A stretch of DNA of 64,000 nt from Brachybacterium sp. YJGR34 (lineage in GTDB: Bacteria > Actinomycetota > Actinomycetes > Actinomycetales > Dermabacteraceae), in contig NZ_PNFB01000007.1 of NCBI RefSeq assembly GCF_003347015.1, forward strand, positions 102,647 to 166,646. Direction: 5' to 3'. The notes beneath the pieces are model-generated. The model had not been told where the DNA came from, made no database searches, and saw only the letters and a program-made list of their open reading frames with translations. Of this stretch, positions 34,849 through 44,003 are shown one piece after another. The stretch's first letter is position 1; each line of letters begins with the position of its first letter. The position numbers and the translations under genes were made by a program.

Positions 34849-36855
34849 CTACGACCGATGACGCGCAGCGGCCGCGCCCGCCACGGTCACGATCGTGTCT
34901 CTGAGATCACACGGCGTGAGCACCTCGACCGCTCCGGCGGACTCGAGCACCGCGTCGGCCAGCGGTGCCCGTACCGGCTCCTCGAGCCGGGCGAAGGTCT
35001 GCCCGTCCGGGCCGTCGCGCAGCTCGACCGCCCCGAAGGACTCCGCGACCCAGTGCCCCGGCGGGTCGAGCCGCAGCCAGACCGCACCGTCCACCCGTCC
35101 CGTGAGCATCGGTCCGTCGCCGGCGGCGGCCTCGTGCTGCGCGGAACTGTCCGGGAGGATCTCGACCACGCGGTCCAGTCGGAAGCGCCGCTCGGTGCCG
35201 GCGAGCTCGCAGTCGGCCAGGAGGTAGGAGCGCGCGCCGTGCGTCTCGATCCGCACCGGGCGGATGCGCCGCACGCTCGTGCCGTCGCGGCCGTTGGACG
35301 AGTACCGCATGGTGATCCGGGAGTCGTCGGTCCCCTCCGGGGCCCGCAGCGCGCGGTGCACGGCCTCGAGCACCCTCTCGGCACGGTCGGCGGTCCGCTC
35401 GGCCATCTCCTCGGCGACGTCGACCTCGGGGATCGGCGCGGACGCATCGTCCGGCCGCGCCTCTTCGGCGGACGCTCCGGCGTCCTCGCCGGTGGCGCCG
35501 GCCAGGAGCTTGGACCGGGCGGACTCGACGATCTGCTGCGCCTCGCCGGTGGTGGGGCCCAGCGCGGCGAGCCCGGCCAGCAGTGCGGTGATCTCCACGG
35601 CGCTCAGCCGCAGCGCGCGGTGGAGCGGCTCGGCGTTGCGGACCCGGATGGTGCCCTGCTCCCACTCGGCCTCGATGAGGTCCTCCCATCCGGCGCCCAT
35701 GTCGCCGCAGACGAACAGCACCTGGAGATCGGTGACGAGCTGCTGCTCGGAGACCCCGATCGCCGCGGCGAGCTCGGCGACGTCCGCCTCGCCGCGGGAC
35801 ATCACGTAGGAGGCCTCGGAGATCAGCCGTGAGAGGTGGTCGCCGCTCTGCGCCGCGGTGCGGATCCGCGTCGGCGGACGGACCGTCGCCGCCTCCAGGG
35901 GCGCGAGCTCCGCCTCGCTCCGGTGGTGCGCGGCGATCGCCTCGAGCACCTCGGCGATCTCCGTGCGCCACAGGACGGGCTCGCGCAGCGCGACCCAGCG
36001 CGCATCGGCGAGCACCAGGCGCCGGACCGCGGGTCGCGGCAGCAGCGGGAGCTCGAGGTGCTCCGACTCGAGCCCTGTCCCGGCACGGTCCCGCAGCGAC
36101 AGCGCCTTGTAGGGAGCGGCCCGGAGCACGGCCGGGGCACGGTCGTCGCTGTCCAGCATCCCCTCCAGCACCGCGGAGAGATCGGTGTGCTCGGGCCGCG
36201 GCTCGCGGGCCGCGGGTCCCTGATCGGGGAAGGACTCGATGCGTGAGGCGCGGAAGAGGCGCGGCGCCGCGCGGTCCCGGTCCCAGCCGTGCACGTACCA
36301 GTGGCCCTCGTGCACGCCCACCACCCAGGGCTCCACCCAGCGCCGGGTGGCGGCGCCGTGGGTGCCGCGGTAGACGAAGCGCACGGAGCGGCCGGCGATG
36401 ACCGCCTCCAGCAGCGGGGAGAGCACCGGCAGCGACTCGACGGCCCCGCGCGGGGTGCGGCGCAGGAGATCCGGATCGGCATCGTGGCCCAGGCTCAGGA
36501 GCTTCGCGCGGACCCGGCGGGCCGCTCCCCCGGCGGCGGCATCGTCCCAGGCGCGGCTCGCCGCGAGCAGCACCGTGTACTCCTCGGTGGTGAGGTCGAG
36601 CACGGCGCCGGAGCGGGCCGCGTCGATCCGGTAGTGGACCGTGTTCTCGTCCAGCACGTCGGTCTCGGTCCGCAGCGGCAGCCCGAGCTCGAGGATCAGC
36701 GCCTTGTCGCGCTCGAACATCCGCTCCGCGGCCTGGTCGGACGGGGCGCGGGCGTAGTCGGGGATGACGGAGAAGAGCTTCGCGCGGTCGATGCGCCGTC
36801 GCGAGCCGATCGTCATGATGACGTTGAGCAGTCGTTCCACACTCTTGGAAGCCAC
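34849..36855 (-). CDS. pafBC: Fused PafB-PafC WYL-domain transcriptional regulator
   Basis: 668 residues from GTG 36855. Two similar halves, each a winged helix plus WYL domain plus C-terminal extension: [24 protein letters not shown] starts the first half and [32 protein letters not shown] (near residue 350) the second. WYL cores are visible as VRFVYRGTH ... [25 protein letters not shown] near 155-190 and ITMRYSSNG ... [21 protein letters not shown] near 525-560. In mycobacteria PafB and PafC are separate proteins forming a heterodimer that activates the LexA-independent DNA-damage response. The start follows TACCCT by six bases and looks leaderless; tatA follows. Confidence 0.92.
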   Translation of the reverse strand: MASKSVERLLNVIMTIGSRRRIDRAKLFSVIPDYARAPSDQAAERMFERDKALILELGLPLRTETDVLDENTVHYRIDAARSGAVLDLTTEEYTVLLAASRAWDDAAAGGAARRVRAKLLSLGHDADPDLLRRTPRGAVESLPVLSPLLEAVIAGRSVRFVYRGTHGAATRRWVEPWVVGVHEGHWYVHGWDRDRAAPRLFRASRIESFPDQGPAAREPRPEHTDLSAVLEGMLDSDDRAPAVLRAAPYKALSLRDRAGTGLESEHLELPLLPRPAVRRLVLADARWVALREPVLWRTEIAEVLEAIAAHHRSEAELAPLEAATVRPPTRIRTAAQSGDHLSRLISEASYVMSRGEADVAELAAAIGVSEQQLVTDLQVLFVCGDMGAGWEDLIEAEWEQGTIRVRNAEPLHRALRLSAVEITALLAGLAALGPTTGEAQQIVESARSKLLAGATGEDAGASAEEARPDDASAPIPEVDVAEEMAERTADRAERVLEAVHRALRAPEGTDDSRITMRYSSNGRDGTSVRRIRPVRIETHGARSYLLADCELAGTERRFRLDRVVEILPDSSAQHEAAAGDGPMLTGRVDGAVWLRLDPPGHWVAESFGAVELRDGPDGQTFARLEEPVRAPLADAVLESAGAVEVLTPCDLRDTIVTVAGAAAARHRS

Positions 36856-36861
36856 CCGCCC

Positions 36862-36867
36862 AGGGTA
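36862..36867 (-). promoter_or_regulatory. -10 TACCCT, leaderless promoter of pafBC
   Basis: On the minus strand TACCCT, then GGGCGG, then GTG 36855. No ribosome site is present. This decides the pafBC start against the longer frame to 36894, whose first codons would lie upstream of the transcript. Confidence 0.62.
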
Positions 36868-36908
36868 GCGGCAGGGGTGATCCGTCCGGGGCACCGCGCG
36901 CCGCCCCC

Positions 36909-36914
36909 TAGGCT
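36909..36914 (+). promoter_or_regulatory. -10 TAGGCT, leaderless promoter of the DUF3866 gene
   Basis: TAGGCT ends six bases before ATG 36921. A GTG two codons earlier is at 36915, just downstream of the hexamer and before the likely transcription start, so ATG 36921 is preferred. Confidence 0.6.
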
Positions 36915-36920
36915 GTGGCC

Positions 36921-38033
36921 ATGCTGCGATGGGAACGGGGAACCGTGAAGGGCACGCTGGGCGCCTGGCCGGGCGTGGAGCGTCTCGAGGTGGAGCTGGA
37001 GGACGGCGGGACGATCTCCGCGATCGCCTACCGGGAGCTGACCGGCCGGCCGGCGCGCGGGGAACGGGTGCTGCTGAACACCAACGCCCTGCGCCGGGAG
37101 CTCGGCACCGGCGGGGACGCGATGGTGGTGGCCCGCCCGGACGAGCTGCCGACCGCCGTGGAGCCGGCCGGGCACATGGTCAAGGCCCGGTACACGCCGA
37201 TGCAGACGATGGTCGACGCGCTCGACGACCCCGAGGGCGAGCACTACCGCATCGTGCGGGACGCGGAGGACATCGCGGGGATGCCGGTGGTCGTCGCCGA
37301 CCTCCACTCCTCGCTCCCGGCGATCGTGGCCGGCATCAAGGTGCACCGCCGCTCCGCCCGCATCGCGTACGTCCACACCGACGCCGCCGCGCTGCCGGCG
37401 GCGTACTCCCGCACCGCGGCCCGGCTGCGCGAGGCGGAGCTGATCGCCGCCGTGATCAGCGCCGGGCAGTCCTTCGGCGGGGACCACGAGGCGGTCACCG
37501 TCCATTCCGCGCTGCTGGGCGCGAAGCACGTGGTGGGCGCGGACGTCGCGATCGTCATCCAGGGGCCGGGCAATCTCGGCACCGGCACCGGCTGGGGCTT
37601 CTCCGGGGTCCAGTCCGTCGAGGCGCTGCACGCGGCCGCGGTGCTCGGCGGCCAGCCGGTGGCGACCCTGCGGGTCTCGAGCGCCGACGAGAGGCCCCGG
37701 CACCACGGGCTCTCGCACCACTCCTCGACCACCTACGGCCGAGCGCTGCTCTCCCCCGCGCACCTCCCGGTGCTCCCCCGCACCGACAGCCGGTACAACA
37801 AATTTCATGCGTCAGTGCGCAAACAGGTGAAATCGACGATCCTCAAGCCGGCGTCGGCGCGCGGGATCCAGCACCATCTCACCGAGGTCGACGCCAAGGG
37901 GATCCGGGGCGCGCTCGAGGAGATGCCGGTGCGGATGACCACCATGGGGCGGACCCTCGCCGAGGACACGGCGGCCTTCCAGTACGCCGCGCTGGCGGGA
38001 CGCTGCGCGGCGCAGCTCGCCCCGCGGGACTGA
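36921..38033 (+). CDS. DUF3866 family protein
   Basis: 370 residues. The N-terminal 60 residues are a small beta domain (GTVKGTLGAWPGVERLEVELEDG). The central part contains MVKARYTPMQ, DLHSSLPAIVAG, GADVAIVIQGPGNLGTGTGWGFSG and RHHGLSHHSSTTYG, the conserved motifs of DUF3866, a family found in actinobacteria and Firmicutes with no established activity. His/Asp/Ser clusters suggest a catalytic or ligand-binding pocket. It is divergent from pafBC with 65 bases between starts, both leaderless. Confidence 0.85.
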   Translation: MLRWERGTVKGTLGAWPGVERLEVELEDGGTISAIAYRELTGRPARGERVLLNTNALRRELGTGGDAMVVARPDELPTAVEPAGHMVKARYTPMQTMVDALDDPEGEHYRIVRDAEDIAGMPVVVADLHSSLPAIVAGIKVHRRSARIAYVHTDAAALPAAYSRTAARLREAELIAAVISAGQSFGGDHEAVTVHSALLGAKHVVGADVAIVIQGPGNLGTGTGWGFSGVQSVEALHAAAVLGGQPVATLRVSSADERPRHHGLSHHSSTTYGRALLSPAHLPVLPRTDSRYNKFHASVRKQVKSTILKPASARGIQHHLTEVDAKGIRGALEEMPVRMTTMGRTLAEDTAAFQYAALAGRCAAQLAPRD

Positions 38034-38052
38034 GCGCCCGGGCGCCGTCCGG

Positions 38053-38517
38053 TCAGTCCTGCGGCGCCTCGCCGCGCTCGTGGACGAGCTCCTGCAGACG
38101 ATGCGCCGCGGCGATCGCCCGCTCGCCGTCGTAGCGCTGGATCGCGTGGAGCGACAGGGTGGTCCCGTCGGCGAGGTCCAGATGGGCCCAGGGGTCGCCC
38201 ATCGGGAAGCTGACGCCCACGATCTCCGGCCAGGCGACCGTGCGGGCGCGGAACAGGTTCCGCACCTGGAGAGCCTCGGGACGGGCCACCACCCGCACCG
38301 AGGCCTCGAGATGGCAGAAGAGGGCGACGAGCACCCCGATCGCGAGCAGGCCGATCCGGCCGGCCGGCGTGAATCCGGGGATGACGACCGCTCCCGCGAT
38401 CATGCCGGCGAGCACCACCGCCGCGCTGGTGTAGGCGGCCAGCCGCACCATCCGGGGCCGCAGCACGAGGGCGGCCCGCTCGTCCCCCGGGGCGGGGACC
38501 GGCGCGGAGGTGCTCAT
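38053..38517 (-). CDS. PH-like domain membrane protein
   Basis: 154 residues. Two hydrophobic helices (about 25-48 and 53-70) are followed by a bacterial PH-like domain: VVARPEALQVRNLFRARTVAWPEIVGVSFPMGDPWAHLDLADG. Proteins of this form are common next to hisG in actinobacteria. No function can be assigned. ATG 38517 is four bases after the hisG stop codon, so it is the third gene of hisE-hisG. Confidence 0.8.
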   Translation of the reverse strand: MSTSAPVPAPGDERAALVLRPRMVRLAAYTSAAVVLAGMIAGAVVIPGFTPAGRIGLLAIGVLVALFCHLEASVRVVARPEALQVRNLFRARTVAWPEIVGVSFPMGDPWAHLDLADGTTLSLHAIQRYDGERAIAAAHRLQELVHERGEAPQD

Positions 38518-38521
38518 CGGC

Positions 38522-39379
38522 TCAGATGCGGCAGGCCTGGATCGCGGTGACCAGGATGGCGCGGGCGCCGACGTCGTACAGATCGTCCATCATGCGGTGC
38601 GCCGCCCGCCGGTCCACCATGGCGCGCACGGCGGACCACTCGCCGCCGTGCAGGGGCGAGACCGTCGGCGACTGCAGTCCCGGGGTGATCTCCACGGCCC
38701 GCTCGAGCAGGGAGCTGGGGATGTCGTAGTCGAGCATCACGTACTCGCGCGCCACCAGCACGCCGCGGATGCGGCGCTCGAGGACCTCGAGGGCGTGGGC
38801 GGCGGCCTCGCCCAGCTCCATGCCGGGACGGGAGAAGAGCACGGCCTGGCTGGTCATGATCGGCTCGCCGAAGGGCTCGAGGCCCGCCTGACGCAGCGTC
38901 GTCCCGGTCTCGACCACGTCGGCGATCACATCGGCGACGCCGAGCCGGATCGAGGACTCGACGGCGCCGTCGAGGTGGACGACCTCGGCGGAGATGCCGC
39001 GTCCGGCGAGGTAGTCCTCGACGAGGTTCTCGTAGCTGGTGGCGATGCGGGCGCCCTCGAGCTCGGAGGCGTCCCGGCGGGTGCCGGTCGGCGCCGCGAA
39101 GCGGAAGGTCGAGCGGGCGAAGCCCAGCGAGAGGATCTCCCGGGCCGGGGTGCGGGAGTCCAGCAGCATGTCCTGGCCGGTGATGCCCACGTCCACGGTG
39201 CCCGAGCCGACGTACACGGCGATGTCACGCGGGCGCAGATGGAACAGCTCGACGCCGTTCTCCTCGTCGAGCACGACGAGCTCCTTGGCGGTGCCGCGGC
39301 GCCGGTAGCCGGCCTCCTGCAGCAGGCCGGCGGCGGGCTCGGAGAGAGCACCCTTGTTCGGGACGGCGATGCGGAGCAC
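38522..39379 (-). CDS. hisG: ATP phosphoribosyltransferase, long form
   Basis: 285 residues from GTG 39379 behind CCGAGGAGGATCA; the frame continues to 39580 without another ribosome site. The N-terminus LRIAVPNKGALSEPAAGLLQEAGY and VDVGITGQDMLLD near residue 65 are the substrate site; DVVETGTTLRQAGLEP near 165 is the PRPP loop. A C-terminal regulatory ACT-like domain of about 75 residues makes it the long, histidine-feedback-inhibited form. It catalyses the first step of histidine synthesis; hisE precedes it by 74 bases. Confidence 0.95.
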   Translation of the reverse strand: MLRIAVPNKGALSEPAAGLLQEAGYRRRGTAKELVVLDEENGVELFHLRPRDIAVYVGSGTVDVGITGQDMLLDSRTPAREILSLGFARSTFRFAAPTGTRRDASELEGARIATSYENLVEDYLAGRGISAEVVHLDGAVESSIRLGVADVIADVVETGTTLRQAGLEPFGEPIMTSQAVLFSRPGMELGEAAAHALEVLERRIRGVLVAREYVMLDYDIPSSLLERAVEITPGLQSPTVSPLHGGEWSAVRAMVDRRAAHRMMDDLYDVGARAILVTAIQACRI

Positions 39380-39453
39380 TGATCCTCCTCGGCCGCGGGG
39401 CGCGGCCCGGTCTGAATGGCGGAGCGGGACGGGACGTGAGCGGGGAGAACCCC

Positions 39454-39717
39454 TCAGAGGTGCTTGTAGACGTCCTCGAGGGAGAGGCCCTTGGCGACCA
39501 TCATCACCTGCACGTGGTAGAGGAGCTGGCTGATCTCCATCGCCGCGTCCTCGGAGGACTCGTACTCGGAGGCCATCCACACCTCGGCGGCCTCCTCGAC
39601 GATCTTCTTGCCGATCTGATGGACGCCGGCATCGAGCTCGCGGACGGTGCCCGACCCCTCGGGTCGGGTGCGGGCCTTCTCGGTGAGCTCGGCGAACAGT
39701 GCCTCGAAATCCTTCAC
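39454..39717 (-). CDS. hisE: Phosphoribosyl-ATP pyrophosphatase
   Basis: 87 residues, the usual size. [32 protein letters not shown] contains the EE-x-x-E and E/D metal-binding residues of the MazG-like all-alpha fold. It hydrolyses phosphoribosyl-ATP in the second histidine step. The GTG start follows TACCCT by six bases, so it is probably leaderless and the first gene of hisE-hisG-PH protein. Confidence 0.95.
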   Translation of the reverse strand: MKDFEALFAELTEKARTRPEGSGTVRELDAGVHQIGKKIVEEAAEVWMASEYESSEDAAMEISQLLYHVQVMMVAKGLSLEDVYKHL

Positions 39718-39723
39718 CCCCTC

Positions 39724-39729
39724 AGGGTA
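39724..39729 (-). promoter_or_regulatory. -10 TACCCT, leaderless promoter of hisE
   Basis: On the minus strand TACCCT, then GAGGGG, then GTG 39717. GAGGGG touches the start codon, so it is too close to act as a ribosome site. Confidence 0.58.
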
Positions 39730-39778
39730 CGCGCCTCACCGACCGACTCGTGACGGCGACCGCCTGCCGGGAGGAGAC

Positions 39779-40483
39779 TCACTCCCGGTGCACCGTCGGA
39801 TCCAGATGGGCGGTCTCGACGGTGACGCGCTCGCGGCGCGCCTGCCGCCGCCGCACCCGCCACCAGACGAAGAAGCCCGTGAGGGTGAAGGCCCCGTAGA
39901 AGACGTACATGAGGGCACTGGCGTAGTAGCCGGCGCTCCACAGCAGCGGGACGCCGACGATGTCGACGGCCACCCAGATCAGCCAGAACTCGACCCAGCC
40001 CTTGGCCATGCCGAAGGTCGCCAGCAGGCTGCCCATGAAGATCCAGGCATCGGCCCAGACCGGTTCGTAGGAGCCCAGTGCGCGGAACAGGGGCGTCAGG
40101 GCCGCGGTGCCGCCCACGAGGGCGACGAGCAGGAGCGCGCGGGTCCCCCAGGAGGCCCAGCGCGGCTCGACCGCCGTGCCGCCCGCCTCACGGGCGGTGC
40201 GCCAGCGATGCCAGCCGTAGATGCTGGTGGCGATGAACATGACCTGCCGACCGGCCTGGCCCAGCAGGTCCGCCGAGCCGGTGCCGCCGAAAACGGAGCC
40301 CAGGAACACGGTGAACAGCAGCACGTTGCCGAGGATGCCGATGGGCCACGCCCAGACCTTGCGTCGCATCCCGCCGAGTGCGCTGAGGAGGCCGAAGACG
40401 TTGCCCAGCACCTCGCGCACGAGCAGGAACTGTCCGCCCGCGAGCTCGATCCTCGCGTCGAAGAGCCACTGCAGGAAGTCCAT
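39779..40483 (-). CDS. ribM: Riboflavin transporter RibM (PnuX), PnuC fold
   Basis: 234 residues with seven to eight membrane helices. The fold and motifs (ALGGMRRKVWAWPIGILGNVLLFTVFLGS, FIATSIYGWHRWR, WADAWIFMGSLLATFGMAKGWVEFWLIWVAVD) are those of the PnuC family, whose known members carry nicotinamide riboside. An FMN riboswitch directly upstream shows that this one belongs to the RibM/PnuX branch, known in Corynebacterium glutamicum and Streptomyces to import riboflavin. The ribosome site GAAAGGA is 5-11 bases before ATG 40483 and can be paired by the leader. Riboflavin uptake is inferred from regulation plus family. Confidence 0.88.
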   Translation of the reverse strand: MDFLQWLFDARIELAGGQFLLVREVLGNVFGLLSALGGMRRKVWAWPIGILGNVLLFTVFLGSVFGGTGSADLLGQAGRQVMFIATSIYGWHRWRTAREAGGTAVEPRWASWGTRALLLVALVGGTAALTPLFRALGSYEPVWADAWIFMGSLLATFGMAKGWVEFWLIWVAVDIVGVPLLWSAGYYASALMYVFYGAFTLTGFFVWWRVRRRQARRERVTVETAHLDPTVHRE

Positions 40484-40488
40484 GTCGG

Positions 40489-40529
40489 TCCTTTCACCGT
40501 CGGAGCAGCGGCTCCGGGGGTCGAAAGGA
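40489..40529 (-). promoter_or_regulatory. Ribosome-site sequestering hairpin of the ribM leader
   Basis: On the minus strand TCCTTTC (40529-40523) can pair over 7 bp with GAAAGGA (40495-40489), the ribM ribosome site. Between them CGGAGC-cgct-GCTCCG forms an inner 6-bp hairpin. This would be the translational off-state of the riboswitch. Confidence 0.7.
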
Positions 40530-40576
40530 TCCGACAGGCGCCCCGGCGCGCATCCGGGCGCGGCGAGGACCTGTGG

Positions 40577-40694
40577 GACGTGCGCCTCTCATCCAGGCTG
40601 TACTGTCGGTGCCGGATTTCCACCGGCTCAACCGCCGAAGCGGGTCGCGGACTGTCACCGCCGGCTCGGACTTCCACCGACCCCGGAGCACGTC
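40577..40694 (-). promoter_or_regulatory. FMN riboswitch (RFN element)
   Basis: Read on the minus strand, the leader contains the RFN core pieces in order: CGGGGTCGGTG, GAGCCGGCGGTGACAGTCCG, CGACCCG, GGTTGAGCCGGTGGAAATCC and GGCACCGACAGTACAG, then GGATGAGAGG. The closing stem P1 is a perfect 7-bp pairing of GACGTGC (40694-40688) with GCACGTC (40583-40577). Known RFN elements bind FMN and shut down riboflavin synthesis or uptake genes. Confidence 0.95.
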
Positions 40695-40740
40695 ACTGGT
40701 CGTGACCGGACCATGCTACGCCCGCGTGCGGGAGCGCGGG

Positions 40741-41427
40741 TCAGTGCGCGGTGTGACCTGCGGCCAGCTCGCGCAGCACGGCGATCTCCTCCGCGGCGTC
40801 CTGCGCGCGGTAGATGGCCGAACCGGCCACGAAGACGTTGGCGCCGGCCTCGGCGCAGCGCTCGATCGTCTCGCGGCTGACGCCGCCGTCGACCTGGATG
40901 GACACCTCCAGGTTCGCCGCGCCGATGGCGCGGCGGGCGCGCCGGATCTTCGGCAGCATCGTCTCCAGGAAGCTCTGGCCCCCGAAGCCCGGCTCGACCG
41001 TCATGATCAGCAGCATGTCGAACTCGCCGATCACGTCGAGGATCGGCTCCACCGCGGTGGCGGGGCGCAGCGCGACTCCCACCTGGGCGTTCTTGCGGCG
41101 CAGGTCGCGCGCGAGCTTCACGGGCGCGCTCGCGGCCTCGAGATGGAAGGTCACCGAGTCGGCACCGGCCTCCGCGAAGGCCGGCGCCTCGCGGTCGGCA
41201 TCGGCGATCATGAGATGGGCGTCCACCGGGATCGCGCTGCGCCGGACGATCTGCTCGACCATGCTGGGGCCGAAGGTCAGGTTCGGCACGAAATGGTTGT
41301 CCATCACGTCCACGTGGACGCTGTCGGCGCTGGTGATCTTGTCCAGCTCGGTGCCGATGCTCATGAAGTCGGCGTTGAGGATGCTGGGGTGGATGTACTG
41401 GCCCTCGGTCGCGTACGCGCTGTTCAT
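40741..41427 (-). CDS. rpe: Ribulose-phosphate 3-epimerase
   Basis: 228 residues from ATG 41427, overlapping the rsmB stop codon by four bases. TIM-barrel motifs are clear: [56 protein letters not shown] and IQVDGGV, with catalytic Asp residues and metal His ligands in place. It interconverts ribulose-5-phosphate and xylulose-5-phosphate in the pentose phosphate pathway. It ends the fmt-rsmB-rpe series, an order often seen in actinobacteria. Confidence 0.97.
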   Translation of the reverse strand: MNSAYATEGQYIHPSILNADFMSIGTELDKITSADSVHVDVMDNHFVPNLTFGPSMVEQIVRRSAIPVDAHLMIADADREAPAFAEAGADSVTFHLEAASAPVKLARDLRRKNAQVGVALRPATAVEPILDVIGEFDMLLIMTVEPGFGGQSFLETMLPKIRRARRAIGAANLEVSIQVDGGVSRETIERCAEAGANVFVAGSAIYRAQDAAEEIAVLRELAAGHTAH

Positions 41428-42992
41428 GCCGACGGGAGTCCTTCCTCGGTGGGGGCGCTGCGCGTGCGCAGCAGTGCGATGTACATGGCGTCGGTGCCGT
41501 GGACGTGCGGCCACAGCTGGACGGCGGGACCGTCCCCGAGCTCGAGATCGTGCTGCGCGCCGGGCAGGACGCCGGCGCGCACGGCCTCACGGGCGTCCAG
41601 CTGCTCGACGTCCTGACGCCCCTTCAGCACGTCGGCGACGATCAGGCGGGTCTCGGCGAGGTGCGGGGAGCAGGTCACGTAGGCGACCACTCCCCCGGGG
41701 GCTGCGGCGTCGAGCGCCGAGCGCAGCAGGTCGCGCTGGATCGTGCCGAGATGGCCGATGTCCCCGGGGCTGCGCCGCCAGCGCGCCTCCGGGCGACGCC
41801 GCAGGGCGCCGAGTCCCGAGCAGGGGACGTCCGCGAGGACGCGGGAGAAGCGCCCGGGCATCTCGGCGCCGACGGTGGTGCCGTCGGCGGTGCGGGTCTC
41901 GATCTCGCAGCCGGCCTCGCGCAGGGACGCGACCGCCCGGTCCACGAGCTCGGTGCGGTGGGGCTGCAGCTCGACGGCGAGCAGGTCCGCGTCGTGCCCG
42001 ATCGTGAGCCCGCCCAGCAGCGCGGCCTTGCCGCCGGGGCCGGCGCAGAGGTCCAGCCAGTGGGCGTCCTCGGCCAGGACCAGGTCGTCGGCGCCGAGCG
42101 CGAGGGCCAGGGCCGCCAGCTGGCTGCCCTCGTCCTGCACGGCCACGCGCCCCTGCTTGACCAGGTCCATGCCGCCGGGATCGCCCGAGGGCCACGCGGC
42201 GGCGAAGACGGAGAGGTTCCCCTGGCTGGCTCCGTGGTCGATGAGCTCCTCGACGTCCGTGAGGCCCGGTCGCATCACCAGGGAGACCGCCGGTGCCGCG
42301 TTCTGGGCCGCGAGCAGCTCGTCGATCTCCTCGCGGGAGCGTCCGTGGCCGGCGAGGGCGTCGCTCAGCGCGCGGACCACCCAGCGCGGATGGGAGTGGA
42401 CGACCGCGAGGTGGCCGACGGGGTCCTTCGCGCGATCGGGCGCGACCTGCTCGATCCATGCGTCCAGAGGCTTCTCCCCCACCCTCCGCAGCACGGCGTT
42501 GACGAAGCTCGCCGCCCCGGCGCCCACCGCGCCGCGGGCCAGGGCCACCGTCTCCGAGGTCGCGGCGTGCGGGGCGACGGTCATGTCCAGCAGCTGATAG
42601 GCGCCCAGCCGGAGGACGTCCAGGAGTGCGGGCTCCACCTCGTCGAGCGGCCGGTCCACGCACGCGGCGAGGATCGCGTCCAGCCGGCCCTGGGCGCGCA
42701 GCGAGCCGTAGAACAGCTCGGTGGTGAAGGCGGCGTCCCGGCCGGAGACGCGGTGGCTGCGCAGCAGCCGCGGCAGCACCAGGTTCGCGTAGGAGTCCTC
42801 CTCGCGGATCATCCGCAGTCCCTCGAACGCCACCTGGCGGGACGGGGTGGAGCGGCGGGAGCGCTCGGAGGGGCGGGAGGAGGAGTAGCCGCGGCGCGGG
42901 CCGCCCCGGCCCCGGGACCCCGAGCGCTCGCGCCCTCGGGAGTCGCGCTCCGGCCGTCGGTCCTCGCGGCCTCCGCGTCGGTCCTCGCTCAT
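41424..42992 (-). CDS. rsmB: 16S rRNA (cytosine-967-C5)-methyltransferase RsmB
   Basis: 522 residues from ATG 42992, overlapping fmt by four bases (ATGA). The first 55 residues are an Arg/Gly/Ser-rich extension before the NusB-like RNA-binding domain ([26 protein letters not shown]). The methyltransferase domain has SAM motif [15 protein letters not shown] near residue 310, and the two catalytic cysteines in ADVPCSGLG near 385 and YVTCSPH near 440. It methylates C5 of a cytosine in 16S rRNA. Confidence 0.93.
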   Translation of the reverse strand: MSEDRRGGREDRRPERDSRGRERSGSRGRGGPRRGYSSSRPSERSRRSTPSRQVAFEGLRMIREEDSYANLVLPRLLRSHRVSGRDAAFTTELFYGSLRAQGRLDAILAACVDRPLDEVEPALLDVLRLGAYQLLDMTVAPHAATSETVALARGAVGAGAASFVNAVLRRVGEKPLDAWIEQVAPDRAKDPVGHLAVVHSHPRWVVRALSDALAGHGRSREEIDELLAAQNAAPAVSLVMRPGLTDVEELIDHGASQGNLSVFAAAWPSGDPGGMDLVKQGRVAVQDEGSQLAALALALGADDLVLAEDAHWLDLCAGPGGKAALLGGLTIGHDADLLAVELQPHRTELVDRAVASLREAGCEIETRTADGTTVGAEMPGRFSRVLADVPCSGLGALRRRPEARWRRSPGDIGHLGTIQRDLLRSALDAAAPGGVVAYVTCSPHLAETRLIVADVLKGRQDVEQLDAREAVRAGVLPGAQHDLELGDGPAVQLWPHVHGTDAMYIALLRTRSAPTEEGLPSA

Positions 42993-43942
42993 GCCTGCTC
43001 TCCGTCCTGCTGATGGTGCGTGAAGGTGGCTCCGGGCGGCAGTGCGGCGCCGCGGGCCCAGTCGGCGGCGCGCATGGGCCGCTTCCCGGCCGGGGCCAGG
43101 GTGGACACGGCGACGACGTCGCTCCCGGTGCCCACGAGCACCTGGCGACGGGTGGCCTCGATCCGGCCCGGAGGCAGCGGGGCATGCTCGGGGGCCGCCT
43201 CGACGCCGAGGATCTTGGTGCGCGATCCGTCCAGCTCCGTCCAGGCGCCGGGCTGCGGGCTCATGCCGCGGATGTGGGCGGCCACCTCTTCCGCAGGGCG
43301 GGTCCAGTCGATGTGCGCCTCGGCGGGGGTGAGCTTGGCCGCATGGGTGGCCAGGGAGTGGTCCTGCGGGGTGGAGGTCGCCGTGCCGGCCTCGAGGGCG
43401 TCGAGGGCGTCGAGCAGCACCTGTGCGCCCTGGATCGCCATCCGGTCCAGGAGCTCGCCGGCGGTCTCGAACTCGCCGATGTCCGTGGGGGCGCTGCGCA
43501 GCACATCCCCGGTGTCCAGGCCCTTCTCGATCCGGAACACGCTCAGACCGGTGCTCCGGCTCCCGGCGAGCACCGCGCGCTGGGCCGGGGCGGCGCCGCG
43601 CCACTGCGGGAGCAGCGAGAAGTGGAGATTCACCCAGCCGTGGCGGGGGATGTCGAGAGCGGCCTGCGGGACCATCGCGCCATAGGCGACGACGGGCGCG
43701 GCATCCGGTGCCAGCTCGCGGATCTCCTGCTGGATCTCCTCGTCGCGGAGCGTCGACGGGGTGAGGACGGGCACGCCTGCCTCGAGCGCGAGGCTCTTCA
43801 CCGGCGAGGGGCGGAGTGTGCGGCCGCGACCGGAGGGGGCGTCGGCCCGGGTGAGCACGCCGACGACCTCGTGGGACGAGTCGAGCAGGGTGCGCAGGGA
43901 CGGGAGTGCGGCCTCGGGGGTGCCGGCGAAGAGAAGACGCAT
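42989..43942 (-). CDS. fmt: Methionyl-tRNA formyltransferase
   Basis: 317 residues. The formyl-transfer domain has LLFAGTPEAALPSLRTLL at the start, VVAYGAMVPQAALDIP near residue 87 and WVNLHFSLLPQWRGAAPAQRAVLAG near 103 with the Asn-His pair; the third catalytic Asp is in GLDTGDVL near 145. A smaller C-terminal OB-like domain follows. It formylates initiator Met-tRNA. A TAGACT -10 lies eight bases before ATG 43942, so its leader is at most one or two bases. It heads fmt-rsmB-rpe. Confidence 0.96.
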   Translation of the reverse strand: MRLLFAGTPEAALPSLRTLLDSSHEVVGVLTRADAPSGRGRTLRPSPVKSLALEAGVPVLTPSTLRDEEIQQEIRELAPDAAPVVAYGAMVPQAALDIPRHGWVNLHFSLLPQWRGAAPAQRAVLAGSRSTGLSVFRIEKGLDTGDVLRSAPTDIGEFETAGELLDRMAIQGAQVLLDALDALEAGTATSTPQDHSLATHAAKLTPAEAHIDWTRPAEEVAAHIRGMSPQPGAWTELDGSRTKILGVEAAPEHAPLPPGRIEATRRQVLVGTGSDVVAVSTLAPAGKRPMRAADWARGAALPPGATFTHHQQDGEQA

Positions 43943-43991
43943 GATGCCCGAGTCTAAGCGGGAGCAGCCGCGCGGACGGCAGCGGAGCTCC

Positions 43992-43997
43992 TACAGT
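43992..43997 (+). promoter_or_regulatory. -10 TACAGT, leaderless promoter of the nine-codon leader ORF
   Basis: TACAGT ends six bases before ATG 44004, the same spacing as the other leaderless genes here. It places the transcription start at the ATG of the leader ORF, not at the MFS gene. Confidence 0.6.
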
Positions 43998-44003
43998 GGC
44001 GAC

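Noticed and set aside
39779..40483. Nicotinamide riboside transporter PnuC
   Set aside because: The FMN riboswitch directly upstream points to riboflavin, and RibM/PnuX proteins share this fold.
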